Assembly: GCA_964511015.1 (NCBI GenBank) | Contig: CAZEDX010000003.1 | Coordinates: 1 to 64,000 of the forward strand | DNA: 64,000 nucleotides | Reading direction: 5' to 3' | Origin: FEN-1099 sp964511015 | Lineage (GTDB): Bacteria; Lernaellota; Lernaellaia; Lernaellales; Lernaellaceae | In this document: positions 8,618 to 15,694 of the stretch, piece by piece | Numbering within the stretch: the stretch's first letter is position 1 | How the letters are laid out: every line of letters starts with the position of its first letter | Translations under genes and position numbers: made by a program | The notes under the pieces: model-generated | Database searches by the model: none | Told to the model about the DNA's origin: nothing | What the model saw: only the letters and a program-made list of their open reading frames with translations

Positions 8618-9697
8618 ATGAAGCGTGCGCACAATTACAATGCCGGCCCCGCCGCGCTGCCGCTCGATGCGCTGCGCGCGGCCCAGGACGAACTGCTCGA
8701 CTTCGCCAATTCCGGCATGTCGGTCACCGAGATTAGTCATCGCTCGAAGGAATACGAAGCGGTGCACAACGAAGCGATCGCGCTGGTCAAAGAGCTGCTG
8801 TCGCTGCCGGCCAATTACCAGGTGCTGCTCTTGCAAGGCGGAGCGAGTCTGCAGTTCGCCATGGTACCGCTGAATCTACTCGGCGGCGAGAAAAGCGCGG
8901 ACTACGTAATCACCGGCACCTGGGCGCAGAAGGCGCTCAAAGAAGCCAAAATCATCGGCAAGTGCCGCGTCGCAGCGACTTCCGAACCCGGCAATTTCAC
9001 GAGCATCCCGCGCCAACTCGATCTCGATCCGCAGGCGCAGTACGTGCACATCACCAGCAACAATACGATCAAGGGCACGCAGTACTTCGACTTCCCGGCC
9101 ACCGGCACCGTGCCGCTGATTTCGGATATGTCGTCGGACATCATGTGGCGGCCGTTCGACGTCGCGCCGTTCGGGTTGATCTACGCCGGCGCGCAGAAGA
9201 ACCTCGGCCCGTCGGGGCTGACGCTGGTCATCATCCGCGACGACCTACTGGAGAAGTGTAACCCGAACCTGCCGACCATGCTCAAGTACAGCACGCACGT
9301 TAAAGAGAATTCGCTGTATAACACACCGCCGACCTTCAGCATCTACCTGATGCGCAACGTTCTGCGCTGGGTGAAGGCCCAGGGTGGACTGGCGGCGATG
9401 GAAAAGCAGAACCGCGAAAAGGGCCGACTGATCTACAGCTTCATCGACGGCTCGGGCGGGTTCTACCAGAACAATCTCAATCCGCCGGATCGCTCGGTGA
9501 TGAATGTGGTGTTCCGTCTGGCAAGCGAGGAACTCGACGCCAAGTTCGTCGCCGAGGCCAAGGCCGAGGGTTTCGTCGGCCTCAAGGGCCACCGCAGCGT
9601 CGGCGGCTGCCGCATTTCGATGTACAACGCCACTTCGGTGGAGTCGATCAATGACCTGATCGCCTTCATGAAGCAGTTCCAGGCGAAGAACGGCTAG
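8618..9697 (+). CDS. serC: Phosphoserine aminotransferase
   Basis: 359 residues, the standard SerC length. It is a PLP enzyme that converts 3-phosphohydroxypyruvate and glutamate to phosphoserine and 2-oxoglutarate in serine synthesis. The start is fixed by AGGAGG 8 bases before the ATG. Visible family blocks are YNAGPAALP at the N terminus, GMSVTEISHRSKEY, LLLQGGASLQFAM, ITSNNTIKGTQ, and the PLP lysine in IYAGAQKNLGPSG. The C-terminal domain ends with GHRSVGGCRISMYNA, which binds substrate phosphate. It shares the promoter of the preceding DUF1015 gene and is followed by a strong terminator. No serA or serB is in the window. Confidence 0.95.
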   Translation: MKRAHNYNAGPAALPLDALRAAQDELLDFANSGMSVTEISHRSKEYEAVHNEAIALVKELLSLPANYQVLLLQGGASLQFAMVPLNLLGGEKSADYVITGTWAQKALKEAKIIGKCRVAATSEPGNFTSIPRQLDLDPQAQYVHITSNNTIKGTQYFDFPATGTVPLISDMSSDIMWRPFDVAPFGLIYAGAQKNLGPSGLTLVIIRDDLLEKCNPNLPTMLKYSTHVKENSLYNTPPTFSIYLMRNVLRWVKAQGGLAAMEKQNREKGRLIYSFIDGSGGFYQNNLNPPDRSVMNVVFRLASEELDAKFVAEAKAEGFVGLKGHRSVGGCRISMYNATSVESINDLIAFMKQFQAKNG

Positions 9698-9717
9698 ACG
9701 CCGGTATCATCGATCAC

Positions 9718-9752
9718 AAAACAGGGCGTGGCCGGCCGCGCCCTGTTTGTTA
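9718..9752 (+). terminator. Rho-independent terminator after serC
   Basis: A nearly perfect palindrome (AACAGGGCG... CGCCCTGTT around a GGCCGGCC centre, one G:T wobble) flanked by an A run and T-rich sequence. The symmetry means it could also stop transcripts coming from the opposite strand. Confidence 0.75.
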
Positions 9753-9827
9753 AGCAACATCCACAAGACCGAACGGATCAGCAAGAACGCGTGCCCGCGG
9801 CGCAACACTTCACCTTTTACTCTTCGC

Positions 9828-10607
9828 TCACTGATCGTTGGCGGCTTCGTGTTCCAGCCGCACCACCTGCAATGTGGCATTGTCCCGCCCGCCGCGTTCC
9901 AATACTAGCCGCAGCAGTTCGTCGCACGCCGCCTGCGGCTCGAGCGCGCCGATGACCTCAGCAATTTCGTGTTCGTCAATCAGATCGGTCACCCCGTCAC
10001 TGCACAACACGAGTGCGTCGCCGGGCGACAACTGCACGGGCTCCGGCGCAACCTCGATCCCCTGGCCATGCAGGTGCCCGATGGCCAGATGTACCGCGTG
10101 CGCCAGCGGGTGGCCGACCGCGTCATCCGGTCTGATGAGACCCTGGTCGAGTAGGTGCTGCACGGTGGAATGGTCGCGCGTGAGTTGGCTCATTTCCTTG
10201 CCGTGCACCAAGTAAACGCGGGCATCGCCCGCATGGGCAACGAAGACCGCCTCGCCGCGCACGATTACCGCCGCCACTGTCGCGCCCATGCGGTTCAAGT
10301 CCGGTTCGGCCACCGCCAATTCCACGACCACGCGATCGGCGTAGTTGCCGGCGTCGCGCAACACCTCGCGCGGATCATCGCCCGGCCGCCGCAGGAACTC
10401 GTCGCGGATCGCTTCGACCGTCAACCGGCTTGCCACCGCCCCGCCTCCCATGCCACCCATACCGTCGGCCACAACTAACAAGGTGTCCGTATCGGTCTGA
10501 TAACAACCGGCGTAGTCTTCGTTGATCTCGCGCACACAGCCGGCGCTGGTTGCACAGCCATAACACAGAAAGCTTATTTTCCGGCCTTTCTCGATCGGGC
10601 AACGCAT
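9828..10607 (-). CDS. PP2C-family Ser/Thr protein phosphatase
   Basis: 259 residues. Metal-dependent phosphatases of this family reverse Hanks-type kinase signalling. Conserved blocks are visible in order: GCVREINEDY (first Asp and the phosphate-binding Arg), VADGMGGMGGGAVAS, VAHAGDARVYLV, LCSDGVTDLID and RGGRDNATLQVV, so all metal-binding aspartates are present. The N terminus before the first motif holds several Cys (MRCPIEKG... FLCYGCATSAGC), a possible extra metal or redox feature not standard in the family. No kinase gene is nearby. The ATG at 10607 has a modest AGG site. It is convergent with serC and divergent from the glutaredoxin gene. Confidence 0.92.
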   Translation of the reverse strand: MRCPIEKGRKISFLCYGCATSAGCVREINEDYAGCYQTDTDTLLVVADGMGGMGGGAVASRLTVEAIRDEFLRRPGDDPREVLRDAGNYADRVVVELAVAEPDLNRMGATVAAVIVRGEAVFVAHAGDARVYLVHGKEMSQLTRDHSTVQHLLDQGLIRPDDAVGHPLAHAVHLAIGHLHGQGIEVAPEPVQLSPGDALVLCSDGVTDLIDEHEIAEVIGALEPQAACDELLRLVLERGGRDNATLQVVRLEHEAANDQ

Positions 10608-10732
10608 AGGAGGCCTGCACCCTTTCTCAACAATAATCGCCGAACTGTGAAAATTGCCTTTGGTGAATGTCCTACGAAGTCGAACAACGGTACTACAGCT
10701 CGCCGTTGAACAAAAGAGTGAATTTGTAAAAG

Positions 10733-10761
10733 TTGACTCTCCCCCCGTCCGTGCCTATCCT
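10733..10761 (+). promoter_or_regulatory. Promoter of the glutaredoxin/FTR-like pair
   Basis: TTGACT (10733-10738), a 17-base C-rich spacer and TATCCT (10756-10761). It starts with the same TTGAC.CTCCCCCC arrangement as the promoter at 56574. Confidence 0.6.
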
Positions 10762-10821
10762 TGTCCAGAGGAAAAGGTCCGTGAACACCGGCGTTTTTGG
10801 CCACCGGAGGTAGGCCGCCCC

Positions 10822-11073
10822 ATGGACAAGAAACCAATGCTCTATGCGATTTCGACCTGCCCGCGCTGCATCCGCCTGCGCAAGTTTCTGGACGAAGTGG
10901 GTTTTCAGTACGACGTGATCGAGGTCGATCTGATTTCGCGCGAAGAGCGCCAGGCCATCGTCGACCGGCTGCGGCAGGTCCACCCCGTGGTTTCGTTCCC
11001 CGTCATCGAGACGGACAACGTGCTGCTGGTGGGGACCAATCCGGATGAGGTCCGCAAGGTATTTGGAGTTTGA
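10822..11073 (+). CDS. Glutaredoxin-like thiol oxidoreductase
   Basis: 83 residues from the ATG at 10822, with GGAGG upstream; longer in-frame starts have no ribosome-binding site and precede the promoter. The fold is glutaredoxin/NrdH-like: strand MLYAIS, active-site TCPRC (Cys 13 and 16), helix, then a cis-Pro strand (VVSFPVIETDNVLLVG) that lines the redox site. It is followed immediately (1 base) by the FTR-type gene. The pairing suggests the FTR protein reduces this thiol carrier from ferredoxin rather than NADPH; this is inference from gene order. Confidence 0.87.
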   Translation: MDKKPMLYAISTCPRCIRLRKFLDEVGFQYDVIEVDLISREERQAIVDRLRQVHPVVSFPVIETDNVLLVGTNPDEVRKVFGV

Positions 11074-11074
11074 C

Positions 11075-11425
11075 ATGGCGCGCAAGGATATGACCGTCGA
11101 AGAATACCGCCGCGCGCTGGTCACCTTCGCCGCTCGCCGTGGGTTGCTGTTCAATCCGGACGACGACACCGTCGTGCCGCTGCTCGAAGGCCTGCTGGCC
11201 AATCGCGCGCGCTACGGCTACCCAAGCTGCCCGTGCCGGCTGGCCTGCGGCGAGCAGCAAGCCGACGCCGATCTGATCTGCCCCTGCGCCTACGCCGAAG
11301 CCGACATCAAAGAATTCGGCAAGTGCTACTGCGAGCTGTACGTCAGCCAGGACTACCTCGACGGCAAGATCGACCGCACCCAGCGCGTGCCCGAACGCCG
11401 CCCGCCAGAGAAGCTCTGCGTCTGA
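11075..11425 (+). CDS. Ferredoxin-thioredoxin reductase catalytic-chain family protein
   Basis: 116 residues. The classic FTR catalytic subunit holds a 4Fe-4S cluster next to a redox disulfide and passes electrons from ferredoxin to a thioredoxin. The six required Cys are present in their usual pattern: CPC (52, 54), CPC (69, 71) and CYC (84, 86). By analogy 54 and 86 form the disulfide and the other four bind the cluster. An extra Cys 58 and a C-terminal Cys 115 are also present. No variable (alpha) chain is encoded next to it, as in the anaerobe and archaeal forms. Translation is coupled to the glutaredoxin gene upstream. Confidence 0.92.
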   Translation: MARKDMTVEEYRRALVTFAARRGLLFNPDDDTVVPLLEGLLANRARYGYPSCPCRLACGEQQADADLICPCAYAEADIKEFGKCYCELYVSQDYLDGKIDRTQRVPERRPPEKLCV

Positions 11426-12137
11426 CAGGACAACTATTTTCTTTGTGACGGATCCTGTTCGTCCGATCCATCCTCCAAAATGACGTTATTGCGGCAAACG
11501 GCCATGTTTTCGAGCAACCGCCGTCGCACAAGTGTTTGAATTTGCAAACATCATTTTCCTATCCATCACCGTAGAACCACCGTGCAAACAGACATTTTGC
11601 GATACGCAAGTCGTTGATTTTGTTAGGGCCGATTTCTCGTTAATAGGCCCTTCTTCGCCCGTGATTTTTGCCGATTTCGAGCGCGCAAAGGCCTACGGCT
11701 GTAAGAGTGGTAAGTGCACATTTTTGATAGCCCGGTTAAAGGAACGGAATGGTCGTTCGAAATGCTGTGACAGATTTCACAAGGCGATGAATTTCACAGC
11801 AGGAGGGTAAGTGGTGTGGCGCCGGAGCCCCCGCCGGCGTACGAAGGAAAGAGAATGGGCACACAACTGGCGCCCCTACAGTTATTCATTGGTGCTTAGC
11901 TGTTACCGTGAGTTGTCATTTTGACGGAGCGTTAGAGCATCTTACTGAATCGTCTCGTCCGCTGGTTGAGTTGGATGACACTGCCTCAACCATAACCGAC
12001 CCTCAGTTAGGCGTCGATCACAGGGTTACGCAGCAGGCTCATTATTCAGTTTTTCTTTCTGCCTACATGGGGCAGGACAGGCCATTGGCAGGTTAGTTTA
12101 CCCCTTTGCACCTTGGACGATCCCAGCAATATATTTG
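11426..12137. other. Intergenic region with no convincing gene
   Basis: About 0.7 kb that is more AT-rich than its surroundings. Short open frames (for example 11532-11810) show no signal peptide, domain, ribosome-binding site or codon bias like their neighbours. One segment (about 11684-11740: GCGCAAAGG, CTACGG, then GATAGCCCGGTT) has a loose resemblance to the 3' half of a GEMM c-di-GMP aptamer, but the first half is not recognisable. Confidence 0.5.
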
Positions 12138-12166
12138 TTGACGCCAATGGTGTTCTGTGATATGCG
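12138..12166 (+). promoter_or_regulatory. Promoter of the Asp-rich surface protein
   Basis: TTGACG at 12138-12143, a 17-base spacer and TATGCG at 12161-12166, ending 53 bases before the ATG at 12220. Confidence 0.5.
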
Positions 12167-12219
12167 TGATTTGAGCAGCAGGACTTGGTGATAACCTAAT
12201 GTTCGGGAGGAGGATCAAG

Positions 12220-13383
12220 ATGAAGAAGACGATAATTGTGATGGTTCTGATCGTTGGGCTGACTACCGGCGCGGCGTGGGCCGCTGATCTGGTCGTTCAA
12301 CCCTTCAGTAGCACAAACACCAATGCTTATGCCTGCCAGGATTTTGAAACCGGTTACGACACCTATGACATCTTCACCGCGGACGATTTCGTGGTGCCGA
12401 CCGGGGAAACCTGGCAGATCGAAACGATCTATTGGGGTGGCGATGGGTGGAACGGCTTCGTCAGCCTGGCCAACGCCATCAGTTTGAACTGCTACATCTT
12501 CAGCGACAACGCGGGTGTGCCCAACGATATCCCGGGCGTCTATGGCGCCGGTAACGAGCTGTGGAGCGACTCCTGGGCCCCGAGCGATGCCGCCATTGCG
12601 ATTTCTACCGAAATGACCAATCCGGGCGCGTTCACCGCGACCCTCGACCCGGTGGTCATCCTAACCGAAGGCACGTACTGGCTGGCCTGCTACGCTGAGA
12701 GCGACTATGCGACGAACGGCCAGGTCGGCATGCACGTTTCCGACACCACCAACGGCGGCACCGGGGTGGTCATCAACCCGGGCGCCTCTTTCGGTTTCCC
12801 GACGGTGTGGACGTCCATCACCAGCTCCAGCACCTGGAGCTTAACCCAGCAGGACATCGATTTTGCCTTGACGGGCACGGTGTTGATTCCGCCCACGGTT
12901 ACTGCGATCAATCCCAATACCGGCGCCAACGACGATTCGGTCAGCGTGACGATCACCGGTACGAACTTCGCTGATACCGCCACGGTCACCTTGAGTGGCC
13001 CGACCAAGGCAGACATCACAGCCACCAACGTCGTGGTCGTGAGCCCCACCAGCATCACTTGCGATTTCGATCTGAACGGCGCGGCCGCAGGCACTTACGA
13101 TGTAGATGTCGATGTCAACGGAATGCTCGGCGAGTTGACCGGCGGCTTCACGGTCACCGAAGCAGTGGACGATGACACCACCGTCGATGACGATGTCACC
13201 GACGACGACGTGACCGACGACGATGTCACCGACGACGACGTGACTGACGACGATGTCACCGATGACGATGTCACCGACGACGATGTCACCGATGACGACG
13301 CCGATGATGACGACGACGCCATCGACGACGATTCAACCGGTGGCGATGACGACGATGACGACGACAGCGGCTGCGGCTGCTAG
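12220..13383 (+). CDS. Secreted protein with IPT/TIG domain, Asp-rich repeat stalk and CGC C terminus
   Basis: 387 residues. The start at 12220 follows GGAGGAGG; an in-frame ATG at 12199 would put that site inside the gene. A signal peptide (ends AWAAD) is followed by a roughly 200-residue beta-rich domain, then an IPT/TIG-type immunoglobulin-like domain (PPTVTAINPNTGANDDSVSVTITGTNFADTATV), as found in surface adhesins. The C terminus is seven exact VTDDD units plus further Asp runs, ending SGCGC. There is no C-terminal hydrophobic helix, so this is not a standard MYXO-CTERM or LPXTG anchor. The Asp-rich part could bind calcium, and the terminal Cys may be a processing or attachment signal. 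Function beyond surface display is unknown. Confidence 0.75.
   Translation: MKKTIIVMVLIVGLTTGAAWAADLVVQPFSSTNTNAYACQDFETGYDTYDIFTADDFVVPTGETWQIETIYWGGDGWNGFVSLANAISLNCYIFSDNAGVPNDIPGVYGAGNELWSDSWAPSDAAIAISTEMTNPGAFTATLDPVVILTEGTYWLACYAESDYATNGQVGMHVSDTTNGGTGVVINPGASFGFPTVWTSITSSSTWSLTQQDIDFALTGTVLIPPTVTAINPNTGANDDSVSVTITGTNFADTATVTLSGPTKADITATNVVVVSPTSITCDFDLNGAAAGTYDVDVDVNGMLGELTGGFTVTEAVDDDTTVDDDVTDDDVTDDDVTDDDVTDDDVTDDDVTDDDVTDDDADDDDDAIDDDSTGGDDDDDDDSGCGC
13195..13299 (+). repeat. 15-base tandem repeat, seven copies (VTDDD)
   Basis: Seven contiguous 15-base units encode Val-Thr-Asp-Asp-Asp. Copies differ only at synonymous third positions (GTC/GTG, ACC/ACT, GAC/GAT), so the protein repeat is kept by selection while the DNA drifts. 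It is likely to vary in copy number between strains. Confidence 0.9.
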
Positions 13384-13434
13384 TTAGAATTGTGGGCCGG
13401 TTTGCCGGTCGGCAGCCGGCTGGACGAAAAACTA

Positions 13435-13465
13435 ACGGGGCGGAATTGCGATTCCGCCCCGTTTT
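13435..13465 (+). terminator. Rho-independent terminator after the Asp-rich protein gene
   Basis: Perfect 12-base stem (ACGGGGCGGAAT / ATTCCGCCCCGT) with a 4-base TGCG loop and a TTT tail. Confidence 0.85.
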
Positions 13466-13536
13466 AGGTGTTTGCGACAACCTGCTCGCGATCGGGAAAA
13501 TTAACTGTGGGTCTCCTGCAAAACCCCGATCCGGTC

Positions 13537-13610
13537 TGTCATTCTGAACGTAGCGAAGAATCTATGAATTGCAGCCCTTTCGCAGATCCTTCGCTTCGCT
13601 CAGGAAGACA
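13537..13610. repeat. Imperfect 27-base inverted repeat of the dispersed CTGAGCGAAGCGAAGGATCT type
   Basis: Left arm 13537-13563 (TGTCATTCTGAACGTAGCGA...) and right arm 13584-13610 pair with about six mismatches across a 20-base centre. The arms contain the TTCTGA-CG-AGCGAAGAATCT sequence known as a dispersed non-coding inverted repeat in many bacterial genomes and metagenome bins. It abuts a gene relic, consistent with a mobile or recombinogenic element. Confidence 0.75.
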
Positions 13611-13649
13611 ACCATACCTTTTCCAGTAGACTTACTGTCCCTACTTCTC

Positions 13650-13920
13650 CTGCACGTGCGGCGCGACCGGCAGGACCGCATCCACCCGCTGACCATCAGC
13701 CATGGTTTCAACATGCCGCTCGACGGAAGTTCGCGTTTCCGCCGGGAATTCGACTGGACCGGCACCTCCGACCCGACCGCTTTTCTCTGCGTGCCCGACG
13801 CCATCCGTTTCATGGGTTCGTTGTTGCCCGGTGGCTGGCCCGCGCTGCTAAAGGCCAATCACGAGTTGGCCTTGCGCGGGCGGGACCTGCTGTGCGATGC
13901 ACTAGGTGTACCGCCGCGCG
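13650..13920 (+). pseudogene. Relic of a class V aminotransferase (isopenicillin-N epimerase-like)
   Basis: One frame over about 90 codons reads HPLTISHGFNMPL... EFDWTGTSDPTAFLCVPDAIRFM... NHELALRGRDLLCDALGVPP. This is the C-terminal half of PLP-dependent class V aminotransferases of the isopenicillin-N epimerase type (ISHG, DWTGT.DP, A.RF, N..LA..GR). The PLP-lysine half is absent upstream, where the frame runs into the inverted repeat at 13537-13610, and homology stops at about 13920, just before the convergent lipoprotein gene. It has no start or ribosome-binding site and is judged a deletion remnant. Confidence 0.78.
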
Positions 13921-13952
13921 CGCGGTGCTTTAGCTGCGGTGAAACACGGGAC

Positions 13953-15224
13953 CTATTCCCAACTGCTCGTCACTTCGACGTTGTCCGTAAAGTGATTGAC
14001 CAACAGGTAATCCGCGTAGCGCTGGTCGCCGGTGTAGGTGGCCTTGAAGAAAGCGGTGAGATAGGCCTCGGTGATCTGATTGGCCAACACCGGGTCGATC
14101 ATGTTGCCGTCGCAACCACTGACCGAAGGCGGCACGATCGACGGCGGCAGGAGCCAACAGGCGTCGGTGGCGCTGTAGTGTCCGGCGTTGAGCAACTCCA
14201 GATGCAGCTTCTTGGTCGTCGGCGCTTCGTCGAAGGCCGCGCGAGCCGCCGGATTCATCAAACCCACGATGTTGTCCTTGTCGCTCTGCAACATGAAGAT
14301 CGGCCGGTCGAAGTTCATATAAAACAGGTCGAACCAGGCCGGGTTGATCGGCGCGATCGCCGCCAGATAGTCGGACACCAAACCCGACTCCAACGCGGTC
14401 AGCCCGCCGTAGGAATGGCCGGTGACGGCGAAGAAACCCAGATCCATCGCCAGGTAGAGCGGCGCCGCTCCGCTGTCGGCCAGCATCACGAGTTGTTCGT
14501 AGACGAAATCGACGTCGATTGGCCGGTCCAGCGCCGCGGTCAGCAACGTGAGCGGGTTGTAGAAAATGATCGCGCCGTCGGAGAGGTTGGCGAAGATCGC
14601 ATTGCCGTAGTGATCGGGCGCGACCACGATGAACCCATGGCTCGCCAGGTATTCGCACAGTGAGTAGTTCTGAAAACGAATGGCGGTCAAACCATGACTG
14701 AACAGAATGACCGGATACGGGCCGCCGCTGACCAACGGCCAGTCGTTACGCCGGGCCGTGGTCACGATGCTCCACAGTTCCTCGAAGCTGTCGCCATAGA
14801 TCTTCTTCAACAGATCCATCGCCCAACCAGGCACGCGGCCCACCATGTCAGACATCGTGTTCGGCCGGCCGTGTTTGCCGGTTGCCGGATACCAGATTTC
14901 CAACGGCAGTTCGCGATCGCGCAGGCCCCATATCTCATACCGGCTCTCGTCGACGAGGTAGACCGTTTTCACACCCACCGCGTACGGCCCACGCTGATCG
15001 GGCGGCCAGTAGGAATCACCGACCGCCGCAAACGGCGGTTCGCCGCCCACATTGTCGGACGTGCTGTCGTCGTCCAGATTCTCGATCAGACCCGGCGCGT
15101 CGGAAGAGGCTTCGTCGTCGGTTTCGGCGGTGTCCGTTCCGTCCGACGATTCACAAGCGCCCAGGACAACCAACCACAACAGGCAGACCATCAGCAGGCT
15201 ACGGCGCGGCAATTTCACGGCCAT
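13953..15224 (-). CDS. Lipoprotein alpha/beta hydrolase (PAF-acetylhydrolase/dienelactone-hydrolase-like)
   Basis: 423 residues. The ATG at 15224 is preceded by AGAGGAA and starts a signal peptide with lipobox VVLGAC, followed by a 50-residue Asp/Ser/Thr-rich linker. The catalytic domain shows LPLEIWYPA, VILFSHGLTA (oxyanion strand), the nucleophile elbow GHSYGG, an acid in MLQSDKDNIVG and a His in LNAGHYSATD, so a full Ser-Asp-His triad is likely. This resembles platelet-activating-factor acetylhydrolase and other secreted esterases; the substrate is unknown. The acidic linker is similar in style to the stalk of the surface protein at 12220. Confidence 0.85.
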   Translation of the reverse strand: MAVKLPRRSLLMVCLLWLVVLGACESSDGTDTAETDDEASSDAPGLIENLDDDSTSDNVGGEPPFAAVGDSYWPPDQRGPYAVGVKTVYLVDESRYEIWGLRDRELPLEIWYPATGKHGRPNTMSDMVGRVPGWAMDLLKKIYGDSFEELWSIVTTARRNDWPLVSGGPYPVILFSHGLTAIRFQNYSLCEYLASHGFIVVAPDHYGNAIFANLSDGAIIFYNPLTLLTAALDRPIDVDFVYEQLVMLADSGAAPLYLAMDLGFFAVTGHSYGGLTALESGLVSDYLAAIAPINPAWFDLFYMNFDRPIFMLQSDKDNIVGLMNPAARAAFDEAPTTKKLHLELLNAGHYSATDACWLLPPSIVPPSVSGCDGNMIDPVLANQITEAYLTAFFKATYTGDQRYADYLLVNHFTDNVEVTSSWE

Positions 15225-15255
15225 TTCCTCTCGTTGTTCGTGCGTTCGTCGGCGC

Positions 15256-15276
15256 AAAAAACCGCCCTGCGGGCGG
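15256..15276 (-). terminator. Rho-independent terminator, minus strand
   Basis: Read on the minus strand: CCGCCC, GCA loop, GGGCGG, then TTTTTT. It lies directly after the stop of the small membrane protein gene. Confidence 0.8.
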
Positions 15277-15286
15277 GTCGATCCGT

Positions 15287-15607
15287 CTACTTCTGAGCCC
15301 ACTTGATCAGGGAATAGTGCACGCGCTCCAGGCCGCTGTGTTCGCGGCCGCGCCGTTTGGCATGTTCGAGCAGTCCCGACCAAGCCAGGCCCATCGCGAA
15401 CCCTAGTCCGGCAGCAACCACCGCCCAAACCCAGCCGTTCTTCAAAAACGCCACCACTGCCAACAACAGACCGACGATGTAGGGCCACAATTCGAACAAC
15501 CACAACGGCAGGTTACGAAAGGCGATCTTCAACAAGGCAAACGCAATGACCAGCCCGGTTAGACCGATCACCACGTAAAAGACAAGGTGCAATGCATCGT
15601 ATTCCAT
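15287..15607 (-). CDS. Small membrane protein of unknown function
   Basis: 106 residues with three hydrophobic stretches (about 8-28, 36-58 and 60-80) and a short basic C-terminal tail containing RRGREHSGLERVH. No family is recognised. No strong ribosome-binding site is seen, but the gene sits between its own terminator and a divergent promoter and has GC-rich third positions like its neighbours, which supports it being real. Probably an inner-membrane protein. Confidence 0.6.
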   Translation of the reverse strand: MEYDALHLVFYVVIGLTGLVIAFALLKIAFRNLPLWLFELWPYIVGLLLAVVAFLKNGWVWAVVAAGLGFAMGLAWSGLLEHAKRRGREHSGLERVHYSLIKWAQK

Positions 15608-15636
15608 GGATTGCTAATACCATCCCGGACGGGGTT

Positions 15637-15665
15637 TTGGCAAGATTCGGCCTTTGCCCTATAAT
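15637..15665 (+). promoter_or_regulatory. Promoter of the pentapeptide-TPR gene
   Basis: TTGGCA (15637-15642), 17-base spacer, and a consensus TATAAT (15660-15665), 29 bases before the ATG at 15695. Confidence 0.7.
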
Positions 15666-15694
15666 GCGCCCAGCGACCCCACAGGAGCATGTTG

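Noticed and set aside
11532..11810. 92-codon open frame
   Set aside because: No ribosome-binding site, signal, domain or codon bias; lies in AT-rich intergenic DNA.
13569..14663. Long plus-strand open frame of 364 codons
   Set aside because: Only its first third has homology (aminotransferase relic); the rest is the reverse frame of the lipoprotein hydrolase gene.
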